Source of the DNA: Brevundimonas pishanensis
GTDB lineage: Bacteria; Pseudomonadota; Alphaproteobacteria; Caulobacterales; Caulobacteraceae
NCBI RefSeq assembly: GCF_022750635.1
Contig: NZ_JAJKBG010000005.1
Location: forward strand, 248,001 to 312,000
DNA: 64,000 bases
Direction: 5' to 3'
Of this stretch, positions 45,853 through 54,901 are shown piece by piece. The position numbers and the translations under genes were made by a program. Numbering within the stretch: position 1 is the stretch's first letter; every line of letters starts with the position of its first letter. The notes beneath the pieces are model-generated. The model had not been told where the DNA came from, did not search any database, and saw nothing but the letters and a program-made list of their open reading frames with translations.

Positions 45853-46707
45853 ATGATCGATCTCGAAGACATCACCTATGTCCGTCTAGGCACGCGTGAT
45901 CTGGCGGAAGCCGAGCGTTACGCTACCGAAATCCTCGGCCTTCAGGTCGGTCGACGCGAAGCGGGCGCGGTCTATTTCCGCTCGGACAACCGCGAACATA
46001 CCCTGTGCTATTTTGAAGGCGATCCGACCGACCACACTGTCGCATTCGAAGTCGCCACCCAGTCGGCCCTCGACAAGGCTTGTGCCGCTCTCGAAGAGGC
46101 CGGCCACATTGTGACCGTCGGCTCGGCCGATGACATGGAACGCCGCCGCGTTAAAGGTCTGGCGTCGCTGTACGATCCGAACGGCAACAAGGTCGAACTG
46201 GTCGTGCGTCCCGAAGTGAGCGGCTGGCGCTACTTCCCGTCGCGCGATGCTGGGATCACTGGCTTCAGCCACGTCGGTCTGTGCAGCAGCAATCCGGCCC
46301 GCGACGAAGTCTTCTGGACTAACATCTTCAACGCCCGCGTCAGCGACTACATCGGCAACTCGCCGCTGCTCCGTATCGACGAGGTGCACCACAAGATCGC
46401 GCTGTTCCCGACCCAGCGTAAGGGCGTGCAGCACATCAACCACCAGGTTGCCAGCATCGATGACATCATGCGCTCCTGGTACTTCCTGCAGGACCGTCAG
46501 GTCCGCATCCAGTTCGGTCCGGGCCGTCACCCGACCTCGGGTGCCATGTTCCTCTATTTCGAGGGACCGGACGGCATGGTCTATGAATACTCGACCGGCG
46601 TTTCGCACATCACGGACGAAGAAAACCATCGTCCGCGCCAGTTCCCCGCCGTGCCGGAAGGCTTCTGCATGTGGGGCGCGAAACCGGACATCGCCGAGTT
46701 CAAGTGA
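45853..46707 (+). CDS. Extradiol ring-cleavage dioxygenase (VOC superfamily)
   Basis: 284 residues forming two VOC modules (1-~130 and ~135-284). The iron ligands in the second module are predicted to be His140 (GFSHVGL), His197 (HINHQVA) and Glu245 (MVYEYSTG). It opens a catechol ring next to the hydroxyls. With the decarboxylase that follows, relatives of CmtC (2,3-dihydroxy-p-cumate 3,4-dioxygenase) and of 2,3-dihydroxybenzoate dioxygenase are the closest functional models I can suggest; plain catechol cannot be excluded. The stop shares its last base with the next ATG. Confidence 0.85.
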   Translation: MIDLEDITYVRLGTRDLAEAERYATEILGLQVGRREAGAVYFRSDNREHTLCYFEGDPTDHTVAFEVATQSALDKACAALEEAGHIVTVGSADDMERRRVKGLASLYDPNGNKVELVVRPEVSGWRYFPSRDAGITGFSHVGLCSSNPARDEVFWTNIFNARVSDYIGNSPLLRIDEVHHKIALFPTQRKGVQHINHQVASIDDIMRSWYFLQDRQVRIQFGPGRHPTSGAMFLYFEGPDGMVYEYSTGVSHITDEENHRPRQFPAVPEGFCMWGAKPDIAEFK

Positions 46708-47387
46708 TGCTGGTTTCTGAACAGACGCAGGTCCTCGTGCGCATGGCGGCGCGTGCCATTGGCCGGGCCAATCTGGCCCACGCCTATGGCCACTGCAGCA
46801 CCCGTCTGGACGAGGATCACTTCCTCGTCTGTGCGGCCCGTCCGATGGGACTGGTCCGCGTGGGCGAGGCGGGCACGGTCGTTCCGGTTCGCGGTGAACT
46901 GCCCGAAGGCGTTCTGGGCGAAGTCCGCATCCACCAGCAGATCTATGCCACGCGCCCGGAAATCGGCGGCGTGTGCCGCACCATGCCGCCGTCGGTGATG
47001 GCGCTGGCGACGCTGGGGGCGACGCCGCTGCCGCGTCACGGTTTTGGCACCTATTTCGCGCCGCAGCCGCCGCTGTGGGACGATATCCAGCTGCTGCGCT
47101 CGGACGAACAGGCCCGCCAGATGGTCGCGCAGATGGGCAAGGCTGCGGCCATTGTCATGCGCGGCAACGGCGCCGTGGTCGCCGCCGAGACGCTGGAAAA
47201 GGCCGTGGGCCTGACCTGGTATCTCGAGGATGCGGCCCGCGTGGAGCTGGCTGTGCGTGCGTGCGGTGGCGAAGGCCCCGTCATCTCGGCCGAGGACTGC
47301 GCTAAGCGTGCCACCGACGCCGGACGGATTTTCGAACGCATGTGGGAGTTTCTGACCGCCGGTGATCCGGAGGCTGAGGCGCAATAG
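46707..47387 (+). CDS. Class II aldolase/adducin-type decarboxylase of a carboxylated ring-cleavage product
   Basis: 226 residues. The class II aldolase fold is visible in RMAARAIGRANLAHAYGHCSTR, EVRIHQQIYATRPEIGG and MRGNGAVVAAETLEKAVGLTWYLEDAARVE. Where metal-dependent aldolases have an HxH pair, this protein reads VCRTMPPSVMAL, so two usual zinc ligands are replaced. Proteins of this type (CmtD-like) decarboxylate carboxy-hydroxymuconic semialdehydes, which fits its position directly after the dioxygenase. The substrate is inferred, not shown. Confidence 0.75.
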   Translation: MLVSEQTQVLVRMAARAIGRANLAHAYGHCSTRLDEDHFLVCAARPMGLVRVGEAGTVVPVRGELPEGVLGEVRIHQQIYATRPEIGGVCRTMPPSVMALATLGATPLPRHGFGTYFAPQPPLWDDIQLLRSDEQARQMVAQMGKAAAIVMRGNGAVVAAETLEKAVGLTWYLEDAARVELAVRACGGEGPVISAEDCAKRATDAGRIFERMWEFLTAGDPEAEAQ

Positions 47388-47497
47388 GGACGCGCCTTTC
47401 GGGCGGTCGGCGGCCTGTGCTGCCGACCGATGGGGACAATGACGACTGCCGAAAAGAGCAGTCGCTTCAAAGTAATATAAAAAGGGAGGTCAGTGTC

Positions 47498-48856
47498 GTG
47501 ACGACATTGCCAAAAGTCGACGTCCAGGACGTCCTCGACAATAACAAGATCGCGCCCGTTCAGTGGGTCGTTCTGGCCATCTGTTTCCTGATCATGTTCC
47601 TCGATGGCTACGACACCGCAGTCGCCGCCTTCGTCGCACCTGTTCTGTCCAAGGAATGGGGCTTTGAGCCCGCCGCCATGAAGCCCGTGCTGGCTTCGGT
47701 GCTGTTCGGCGTGGCCTTTGGTGCGCTGGCCGCGGGCCCGCTGGCCGACCGTTTCGGCCGCCGCTGGGTTCTGATCGCCTCGGTGCTGGTGTTCGGCGTC
47801 TTTACGTTGGTTTCGGCCATGGCAACCTCGATCCCGATGCTGACCTGGCTGCGTCTCGTGACGGGCCTCGGTCTGGGCGCAGCGATGTCGAACGCGGCCA
47901 CCCTGATGGCTGAATATGCGCCGAACCGTCGCCGTTCGGTGATGGTGGCCGTGCTGTTCTCGGGCTTTACGCTGGGTTCGGCGGGCGGTGGCCTGCTGGG
48001 CGGCTTTATGGTTCCGGCCTTTGGTTGGCAGAGCGCCTTCATCACCGGCGGCCTTGCGCCTCTGGCACTGGCTCTGGCCATGGTGTTCTTCCTGCCGGAA
48101 TCGCTGAAGTACCTGACCGTCAAGAAGACCCAAGCGACCGAAACCATCCGCAAGGTGCTGTCGCGCATCGAGCGTCGTGGCCCGATCCCGACCAACGCTG
48201 TCTTCATCAACTCGGCCGCCGAGGCTCCGTCGTCAAAGGGCGGTACCCGCATGCTGTTCCGCCGCGATCTGATCGCGGGCACCATGGCGCTGTGGGCGAC
48301 CTATTTCTTCGGCCTGCTGGTCATCTTCCTGCTGCGCAGCTGGCTGCCGACGCTGGTGACCCTGTCGGGTGAATCCATCCAGCGCGCCGGCTTCCTGGCC
48401 GCTCTGTTCGACATCGGTGGCACTGTCGGTGCGTTCGGTGTGGCATGGCTGGTTGACCGCCTGCGTCACGACGGCGTGGTGTCGATCACCTATCTGATCG
48501 CTGGCGTGATGATCTTCATCTTCTCGCACTGGCTGGGCAACATCGGCCTGCTGGCGACGGGTATTCTGGTGCTGGGCTTCCTGCTGTCGGGCGCACAGGC
48601 CACCGTTCCGGCAATCGCTGCCAAATTCTACCCGACCGAAGGCCGTGCCTCGGGCGTGGCGTGGACGCTGGGCATCGGTCGCTTTGGCGGCATCGCCGGC
48701 GCTCTGGTCGGCGGCACCCTGCTGCAACTGGGCTGGAGCTTCGCCACCATTCTGGCGTCGCTGGCCATCCCGGCGGTAATCGCTGCCGTTATCATCGGCG
48801 CACACATTTGGGGCTCGCGTCGCGCCGAGGCCCGTTTGGTTCAGTCTCAAGTCTAA
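47498..48856 (+). CDS. Aromatic acid:H+ symporter, MFS (AAHS family)
   Basis: 452 residues with 12 predicted membrane helices. AAHS features: the DGYDTAVAAFVAP segment in helix 1, the loop GPLADRFGRRWVLI (MFS motif A) and TGLGLGAAMSNAATLMAEYAP in helices 4-5, related to PcaK/BenK transporters of benzoate-type acids. The GTG start at 47498 has GGGAGG 8 bases upstream. An importer for an aromatic acid agrees with a carboxylated substrate for the operon. A terminator follows at 48872. Confidence 0.9.
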   Translation: MTTLPKVDVQDVLDNNKIAPVQWVVLAICFLIMFLDGYDTAVAAFVAPVLSKEWGFEPAAMKPVLASVLFGVAFGALAAGPLADRFGRRWVLIASVLVFGVFTLVSAMATSIPMLTWLRLVTGLGLGAAMSNAATLMAEYAPNRRRSVMVAVLFSGFTLGSAGGGLLGGFMVPAFGWQSAFITGGLAPLALALAMVFFLPESLKYLTVKKTQATETIRKVLSRIERRGPIPTNAVFINSAAEAPSSKGGTRMLFRRDLIAGTMALWATYFFGLLVIFLLRSWLPTLVTLSGESIQRAGFLAALFDIGGTVGAFGVAWLVDRLRHDGVVSITYLIAGVMIFIFSHWLGNIGLLATGILVLGFLLSGAQATVPAIAAKFYPTEGRASGVAWTLGIGRFGGIAGALVGGTLLQLGWSFATILASLAIPAVIAAVIIGAHIWGSRRAEARLVQSQV

Positions 48857-48871
48857 CTCCCCGAGACAACT

Positions 48872-48904
48872 GCCGCTCCCGATCCGTCGGGGGCGGCCTT
48901 TTTT
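48872..48904 (+). terminator. Intrinsic terminator after the MFS gene
   Basis: GCCGCTCCCGA (48872-48882), loop TCCG, TCGGGGGCGGC (48887-48897), then a run of T. Some read-through to the porin gene is likely. Confidence 0.88.
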
Positions 48905-48947
48905 CTTCAAGACATCAAGCCCGATCCAACGGGCTCAGGAGGAAACC

Positions 48948-50360
48948 ATGCTGCTTTCCACTACGGCGGCTGCAGCCTTGCTGCTGTCCGCAACTCCGGC
49001 GGCTGCCACCGCTGCCGTTACGGTCCAAACCCCGGCACCCCCGCTTGCGCCGGTTGCGTTCAAGCCGCTCAATGTCGAGGACGACTGGAGCCGCTTTGCC
49101 GATCCGGCCACCCGCACGACCCCGTGGTCGAAACTGAAATATATCCCGGTGGCCGGTGATGCGTGGCTGAGCCTCGGCGGCGAGGCCCGCTGGCGCGCCG
49201 AGTACCGTGGCAACGAGCGTTTCGGCCGGGGCGCGCAGGACGACGACGGCGACCTGCAACAGCGACTGCGCCTGTGGGGGGACCTGCACGTCAACAACAA
49301 TGTGCGAGTCTTTGTCGAACTGCAGGATGGCCGCTCGCACGGTCTGGACAGCGGCGAGACCATCACCGAGGAAAACCGCACCGACTTCCATCAGGCCTTC
49401 ATTGAAACCGAGGGCAAGTTTGCCGGTGGCCGGACCCGCCTGCGCGTGGGCCGACAGGAGTTCGGCATCGGCTCGATGCGCCTGTTCGAACCGCGCGAAG
49501 GCGGCAATGCGCGCGTGGCGCTGGATATAGCGCGCGTGATCTATGACAACCCCAACGGTTGGTCTGGCGGTGCCTTCGCCGGTTACGGTATCCGCGAGGC
49601 CAAGACCTCGTTCGATAACCGCACCAACCATGACTACCGCCTGATTGGTGCCCATGCGGGTCGCAAGCTGGGCGAGGGGGCTACCGCGCCCAAGCTGGAA
49701 CTGCTGTACGTCAACACCGACCGCATGGGCATGGCGTTCGATACCGGTCTGGCCGGTCGCGATGATCGCCATACCGTCTCTGTTCGTCTGGATGGTCGTC
49801 ACCAAGCTTGGGACTATGACGTCGAAGGCGTGATCCAGCGTGGTGACTTCCGCGGTCTGGATATCGAGGCGTGGTACGTCTCGGCTAATGCCGGATACAG
49901 CTTCAACCACGCTTGGTCCCCGCGTCTGGGTGTGCGTATCGATGCCGCCTCGGGCGACAAGGATCGCGCCGATGGCAAGCTGAACACCTATAACCAGCTG
50001 AACCAGCCGCCGATCTCGATGCGTACCGATTTTGGCGTCAGTAACCTGGTGACCATTCAGCCGCAACTGACCTTCAAGCCGAACCCGAAAACGACCGTTG
50101 GCCTGTTCACGGCGGGTCTCTGGCGTCAGAGCAATGAGGACGGCGTTTATGCGCTATCGGGCATGCCGATCCGTTCGGGCGTTGAAGGCACTTCGTCCTA
50201 TGTCGGCTGGCGCAACGCCGCCTTTGTCACCCGCGTGCTTAACCCGCACCTGAGCGTAACCGGCGTGGTCAACCACACGACTGCCGGTGACTTCCTTAAG
50301 GAGACCGGCACGGCGGACGATCAATCCTACGTCGGCGCATGGCTCACCGCTAAGTTCTAA
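48948..50360 (+). CDS. Alginate-export-family outer-membrane channel
   Basis: 470 residues with a signal peptide (AAAALLLSATPAAA). The mature part is a beta-barrel with the pattern LGGEARWRAEYRGNERFG, FVELQDGRSHGLDSGETIT and RLRVGRQEFGIGSMRLFEPR, recalling the AlgE/alginate-export fold (PF13372-type) used by many proteobacteria as porins for organic acids. It ends SYVGAWLTAKF with a terminal Phe. Position after the aromatic importer suggests an outer-membrane entry route for the same substrate. AGGAGG precedes the ATG. Confidence 0.83.
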   Translation: MLLSTTAAAALLLSATPAAATAAVTVQTPAPPLAPVAFKPLNVEDDWSRFADPATRTTPWSKLKYIPVAGDAWLSLGGEARWRAEYRGNERFGRGAQDDDGDLQQRLRLWGDLHVNNNVRVFVELQDGRSHGLDSGETITEENRTDFHQAFIETEGKFAGGRTRLRVGRQEFGIGSMRLFEPREGGNARVALDIARVIYDNPNGWSGGAFAGYGIREAKTSFDNRTNHDYRLIGAHAGRKLGEGATAPKLELLYVNTDRMGMAFDTGLAGRDDRHTVSVRLDGRHQAWDYDVEGVIQRGDFRGLDIEAWYVSANAGYSFNHAWSPRLGVRIDAASGDKDRADGKLNTYNQLNQPPISMRTDFGVSNLVTIQPQLTFKPNPKTTVGLFTAGLWRQSNEDGVYALSGMPIRSGVEGTSSYVGWRNAAFVTRVLNPHLSVTGVVNHTTAGDFLKETGTADDQSYVGAWLTAKF

Positions 50361-50379
50361 GCGCCGCTGAACACCAAGA

Positions 50380-50416
50380 AAAAGGGCTGAACCGCAATCC
50401 GGTTCAGCCCTTTTGT
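50380..50416. terminator. Bidirectional terminator between porin and the cytoskeletal-type operon
   Basis: A 14-bp perfect stem AAAAGGGCTGAACC / GGTTCAGCCCTTTT with a 7-base loop; T-tracts are available on both strands. Confidence 0.92.
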
Positions 50417-50440
50417 ATTTCTGCCTGAATAGGGTGGAGC

Positions 50441-51394
50441 CTATGCCCCTAGTAGGGTGCCCTTTTGCACGATCCGGATCGGGCCATGTTCCGACACGTG
50501 GATGCGGCAGGGAGACTTGATCTCCAGCAGGTTGCCCTTTTCGACCCAGTAGAGTGAGCCGAACAATTTCTCGGCCCTCAACCCGCCTGAGGGCTGGAAG
50601 GTGGTTGCCCAGTTGCGGATGGCGTAATCACCCGGAAGCACCAGGCCTTCGCCGCCCCAATGGGGGCGCGCAATGAGCCATACCGAACCGTCCCCATCCT
50701 GCGACAGCGTGATGCTCTCGTTGGATACGCTGACATTGCGCGGCTTGTAGGCTTCGATGAAGCGGTTCAGCGGCTCGGGGTCACGGGCTTGCAGGATTTC
50801 CCGATAGGCGACCAATAGGCTCTCGACCTCTTCGGGGCTGGCACCGGAGGGTTGCGGAGCCATTGCGGGTGCTGGCTGTGTACGTTGGGCAAAGATGTCC
50901 CGATCTCGGAGGGCCGTGCGCCCTTCCATCTGCTCCAGAAACTGTTTTAGCGAGTTGCGGTGAGAGTCGACGGATCGATCGAGCGAGTTTATCCGCTCCT
51001 CGAGATCCCTGATGCGTTTGGCGCTGGCGTCGAATGCCTCGTCATAGGCGTCGAACATCCTGTTGTGATTGCGCTCGGTCAGGAAGGCGTTGATCCCCAG
51101 GACGATGGCGGCCAACAGAGCCAGAAGAGCGACACCTAAAGTCGCCCATGGCAAGATTTTCAACGGCTGTTCCAGTGCGTCCGGCTGTTGAACTTCAGTG
51201 GCCGTTTCGTCCGGAATCTGTGCCGGTGCCTGTTCTACCGACATAGGCGCAGCGGTTTGAGCTTGCTCCGTTGCGACCGGTGCATCGGGCAGGCTCGCGG
51301 CGGTCGTCGTCGGCGCGGCGTGGGCAAGGCCACTCGTCGCGAGGATAGCGAAGGTCAGCGCCAGACCGGCAGGCTTAAAGACACGGTTTCGCAT
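50441..51394 (-). CDS. Coiled-coil membrane protein, last gene of the tubulin/actin-like operon
   Basis: 317 residues. A signal peptide (LALTFAILATSGLAHA), a Pro/Ala/Gln/Glu-rich stretch, one membrane helix (WATLGVALLALLAAIVLGI, ~84-102), a coiled coil (AYDEAFDASAKRIRDLEERI through LKQFLEQMEG, ~113-158), a linker, and a beta-rich C-terminal domain (~200-317, e.g. GSVWLIARPHW and YWVEKGNLLEIKSP). No named family recognised. Its ATG shares a base with the stop of the ATPase gene (TAATG), so the two are coupled; it may anchor the ATPase to the membrane. Confidence 0.75.
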   Translation of the reverse strand: MRNRVFKPAGLALTFAILATSGLAHAAPTTTAASLPDAPVATEQAQTAAPMSVEQAPAQIPDETATEVQQPDALEQPLKILPWATLGVALLALLAAIVLGINAFLTERNHNRMFDAYDEAFDASAKRIRDLEERINSLDRSVDSHRNSLKQFLEQMEGRTALRDRDIFAQRTQPAPAMAPQPSGASPEEVESLLVAYREILQARDPEPLNRFIEAYKPRNVSVSNESITLSQDGDGSVWLIARPHWGGEGLVLPGDYAIRNWATTFQPSGGLRAEKLFGSLYWVEKGNLLEIKSPCRIHVSEHGPIRIVQKGTLLGA

Positions 51395-54300
51395 TAGCGC
51401 ACATCCTTGATCAGCAGGATTTCATCACGACGGTCGATCTCCTGCGTCATGAACCGGATGAGTTCACGCAGGGCCAGAATGAAGGGCGGCTCGAAGGGCT
51501 GGGCATCGCGGTCTTCGAAGGCATCCTCTTCCAACAGGGCGAGGCTGGTCCGAAGGTGCGAGCGGGCGCGTTTGCGCAGCTCGTCCAATGCACCGCGCGA
51601 CTTGATGTCGACCGACAGGCCGATGGCTTCGCGCAACTGGGCCAACAGGTCTTGAAGGTTTTCCAGCCCGATATCGTCGAAGTCGGACAGGTCCTTGATG
51701 CCGAACAGTTCGTCCGTATCGGCATGGGTCTCGCCACGGCTGGTAATTTTCTCGCCTAGGATGGCGAAGCGTTGCTCGGTATCGGTGCTGGAAGCCGGAA
51801 CGTCGACCAGAAGGCCCTTTGCGACTTCATGCTTGGCTTCGGTCGCGCCAGGGAAGCGGGCGGACACGCTTCCCTTGATCGACTTCCCGGTGGCCACACG
51901 CACCGCGATTTTGAGCACCTGTTCCAGTTCGTCATCCGGCACACCGGCCGAAAGCTGCTGGTAGAGGGACGAGCCGCGGCCGGCGAAACCGACCGTCATG
52001 CGTGACAGGTCATCGGCACTGATCGGGGCATCCGGACTTTCGACCAGACGTTTCAGGACAAGGCCGACGTAGTACATCATGCCGCCTAGCGCGACGAAAG
52101 CAACCTGACGCAGGCCTTCTCCCAAGGGGGCAGCCGAGAGGCGTCGGAAGCCGGAGGCGAACTTGTCGTTGAAGTTCGGCTTGTTGACGAACAGTTCGAC
52201 GAAGTCGCGGCGACCGTCTTCGTCGAGTTTCGATGCCTTGGAGAGGCCCTCGGCCACATCGCTTAGATCGATGTCGCGCAGCAGGTCGATATTGTTGGCC
52301 AGATAGGAGGTGAAGAAGTGGCCACCGGCCACCTTCACCGAGTTGCGCCAGATCGGATTGTCATCCTTCCAGATGGCGATGTCGGTGGTGCCGCCGCCAA
52401 TGTCGAGGATGACCATGAGGCGGTCGGGCGTCCGTTCGTTCTGGCGCAGGTAGTAGTGACCGGCGGCCAGACCCTCGGCCTTGTGCAGGAATGGACGGGT
52501 AACGGGCGGAGCCGTGTCCCCGAACAGTTCGCGCCAACCGGCGGCGATTTCCTTTTCCAACTGGGCGCGCTCACGCGGTTTGAAGGCCTGCGGATAGGAG
52601 AAGCGCCAGTCGATGGCTCCGACCGAGCCGCCGGTGGCCACAGTCTCGGCGGCGGTCATCATCATGACCTGACGCAGGAAGCGGGCGGCCATGGCGCGCA
52701 TCGGGGCGGTGTCACCCCATTTGAGGCGGAATTTCAGGATGCCGCGCTCGGTCCAATCCAGATACGGGTTCTCGCCCGGCGTCAGCTTGGAGTGCCACTT
52801 CAGGAAGCCGTCGAAGTTCGGCACGAAGAAGACCGCATCGGTCAGACCATGGGACTCGATCTTTCCGGCATCAACCTCTTGCTGGAGTTGAGGCGGGAGG
52901 GCCGGCCTGAACTCGCGCAGTTTGACGACAGTCGGGAAGGGCGACTGGTGCGCCTTGAGTGGGAAGAAGGTGGTGTAAAGCTCGATCAGTTCCTGACGGC
53001 GCTTTTCTTCCTTTTCGCGGACGCCGAAGGGGAACAGGACGCGGTCCTCGAAATCGACCCGGTCGATGGTGCTGCCGCGACGGCGGTAGATGACCGTGTT
53101 GGTGGTGCCGAAGTCGACAGCCATGGTGGTGTCACCCACGCTGGCGGACGACGGTTCCTGGAAACGGACCAGCGCCATGCCGACGGTGTCGTATTCGCCG
53201 TCCGGCTTTTGGCGGGCGAAGAAGATGGCATCGGCACCGTCGGTCAGATGGTGCATCTCGCCGATGGATTGCTCGGTCGCATAATAGCCCACGCGTTGCA
53301 TCAGACGACGCTGCGGCGTGCGGATTTCCGAGAAGCGCGGCGCATCGGGCGCAAAGCCGAACATGGCATCGATCGGGCCAATGCCCGGTTCGAACCAGCG
53401 ACGTAGACGGCGCACGCGATCGGCCTGGGTGTTCGCCTCGCCATTCACTTCTTCGGCGATGAAATTACCGGTGACCGCAAAGCGCGGACGCACTTGATAG
53501 GTCGGGCTGCCCGAGAAGTGGAAATAGGTCCATTGCCAGCCCGGAGCCTTGAAGTTCGGCCAGAACGACAAGTCTCCCGGGGTTTCCGAGGAGAGGACTT
53601 CCAGCGTCTTGCGGACGGTGTGCGTCTGGCCGTTCGACAGCTTGAGTTGCAGAACGGCTGTGGCTTCCTTTGGACCTTTCTGGAGTTGGGCGACCTTGGG
53701 CAAATCTGCCGGATCAACCAACAAAAGCGCCAGCGGCGTCAGCGGCAGCAGTACCGAGGTGAAGTCACCGTAATGGGCCTCGATACGGGTGGAAGCATCG
53801 AAACCAACCAACGCCTGGGAGAAGATATCGTCGGGCGTGATAACCAGCCAGCCCGCTTCCTCGGCCTCGACGCGGATGGTCTTGAGGATGTGCGGCTTGA
53901 GGGCTTCGGCGAGGCTGTATTGGCCCCAGATGCGGATGTCTTCGGGCGGAAGACGCAGAGAGTCCGACAGTTGTTCGTCGACTAGGATAGCCCCGCGCGC
54001 CACCTTGGTCAGGTTGGTGGTCGTTCTCAGCACGGCGTCGCCCTGTTCGGGGGCAACATTGCGGGCTTCATAGGCGCTGGTGGTGCCCAGCAGGGCCTGA
54101 TGCAACTGGGTAGGCCAGTCGAGCGCCAGCGGCTGATCGCGCAGGTCGCTGCCGTCATTGGCGCGCGCGACGCAGTCTTCGTAGAACGTCTTCAGCTCGA
54201 TGAAGAGCTTTGAGCGGATGCGATTGTCCAGCTCGCCCGCCCCCTGCAAACCCGCGGCGAGACGGTTCACATAGTTGGCAACGATGCGGAAATGTCGTGC

Positions 54301-54900
54301 AGAAAGCGATGCGCGGGTGGGGCAGGTCAGGCCATTGACCATCCACGGCACCGAGGCGCTGCGTACATCTTGTCCGCCTTGAACGCCGCTGACGATCACA
54401 GACGGGCTGAGCATGCCGATGGTGCGACCCTGATCGAAAGCAAAGGCGTTGCCGCCCGCTTGTTCACGCAAGACGATAAGGCTCTGCTCGTCCCAACGTA
54501 ATTGCGGGTGCAGGCTGCCGGCAGGCTGAAGTTCCTTCAGAACGCGGCGGAAGCGCGAGCCTGCGTCGATCGGTAGGGTTTCGATCGAGAGCGTGTAGTA
54601 GTTCTTGAACTCGACCTGCAGAGCCAGCGTGGTCAGGATGCCGCGCCATTGCTGACGCGTGTGGTCGTGCAGCGGGTGGCGGGTGTCGAGAAGGCTGCGC
54701 TCGAACAGCAGAGGCTGGGCCCATGGGTCGGGAATGCTCTTGATGCCTTCGCGGTCGGCCGATTTGACGCCGACCTTGAGCGACTCTGCCAGAGCATCGA
54801 GACGCTCGATCTTCAGCCAACTGCCCGCCGCCTTCGGGGCGTCCATCGGGCCGTTGATGTCGAGTGCGGGCAGGACATAGGTGAGTTGACGTTGTCCCAT
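51394..54900 (-). CDS. Large actin/Hsp70-like ATPase (1168 aa)
   Basis: The ATPase core lies in the second half: phosphate-1 loop MAVDFGTTNTVIYRRR (Asp596), phosphate-2 loop VILDIGGGTTDIAIW (Asp833), and an adenosine-type MTVGFAGRGSSLYQQL near residue 970. This is the ASKHA (actin, Hsp70, sugar kinase) fold. Residues 1-~580 are a long N-terminal region without recognised domains; the C-terminal ~120 residues are helical. It may be related to SrfB-type Hsp70-like proteins, but I cannot confirm this. Its ATG is one base after the stop of the tubulin-like gene and its stop overlaps the next ATG, so stoichiometric synthesis is expected. Confidence 0.8.
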   Translation of the reverse strand: MGQRQLTYVLPALDINGPMDAPKAAGSWLKIERLDALAESLKVGVKSADREGIKSIPDPWAQPLLFERSLLDTRHPLHDHTRQQWRGILTTLALQVEFKNYYTLSIETLPIDAGSRFRRVLKELQPAGSLHPQLRWDEQSLIVLREQAGGNAFAFDQGRTIGMLSPSVIVSGVQGGQDVRSASVPWMVNGLTCPTRASLSARHFRIVANYVNRLAAGLQGAGELDNRIRSKLFIELKTFYEDCVARANDGSDLRDQPLALDWPTQLHQALLGTTSAYEARNVAPEQGDAVLRTTTNLTKVARGAILVDEQLSDSLRLPPEDIRIWGQYSLAEALKPHILKTIRVEAEEAGWLVITPDDIFSQALVGFDASTRIEAHYGDFTSVLLPLTPLALLLVDPADLPKVAQLQKGPKEATAVLQLKLSNGQTHTVRKTLEVLSSETPGDLSFWPNFKAPGWQWTYFHFSGSPTYQVRPRFAVTGNFIAEEVNGEANTQADRVRRLRRWFEPGIGPIDAMFGFAPDAPRFSEIRTPQRRLMQRVGYYATEQSIGEMHHLTDGADAIFFARQKPDGEYDTVGMALVRFQEPSSASVGDTTMAVDFGTTNTVIYRRRGSTIDRVDFEDRVLFPFGVREKEEKRRQELIELYTTFFPLKAHQSPFPTVVKLREFRPALPPQLQQEVDAGKIESHGLTDAVFFVPNFDGFLKWHSKLTPGENPYLDWTERGILKFRLKWGDTAPMRAMAARFLRQVMMMTAAETVATGGSVGAIDWRFSYPQAFKPRERAQLEKEIAAGWRELFGDTAPPVTRPFLHKAEGLAAGHYYLRQNERTPDRLMVILDIGGGTTDIAIWKDDNPIWRNSVKVAGGHFFTSYLANNIDLLRDIDLSDVAEGLSKASKLDEDGRRDFVELFVNKPNFNDKFASGFRRLSAAPLGEGLRQVAFVALGGMMYYVGLVLKRLVESPDAPISADDLSRMTVGFAGRGSSLYQQLSAGVPDDELEQVLKIAVRVATGKSIKGSVSARFPGATEAKHEVAKGLLVDVPASSTDTEQRFAILGEKITSRGETHADTDELFGIKDLSDFDDIGLENLQDLLAQLREAIGLSVDIKSRGALDELRKRARSHLRTSLALLEEDAFEDRDAQPFEPPFILALRELIRFMTQEIDRRDEILLIKDVR

Positions 54901-54901
54901 A

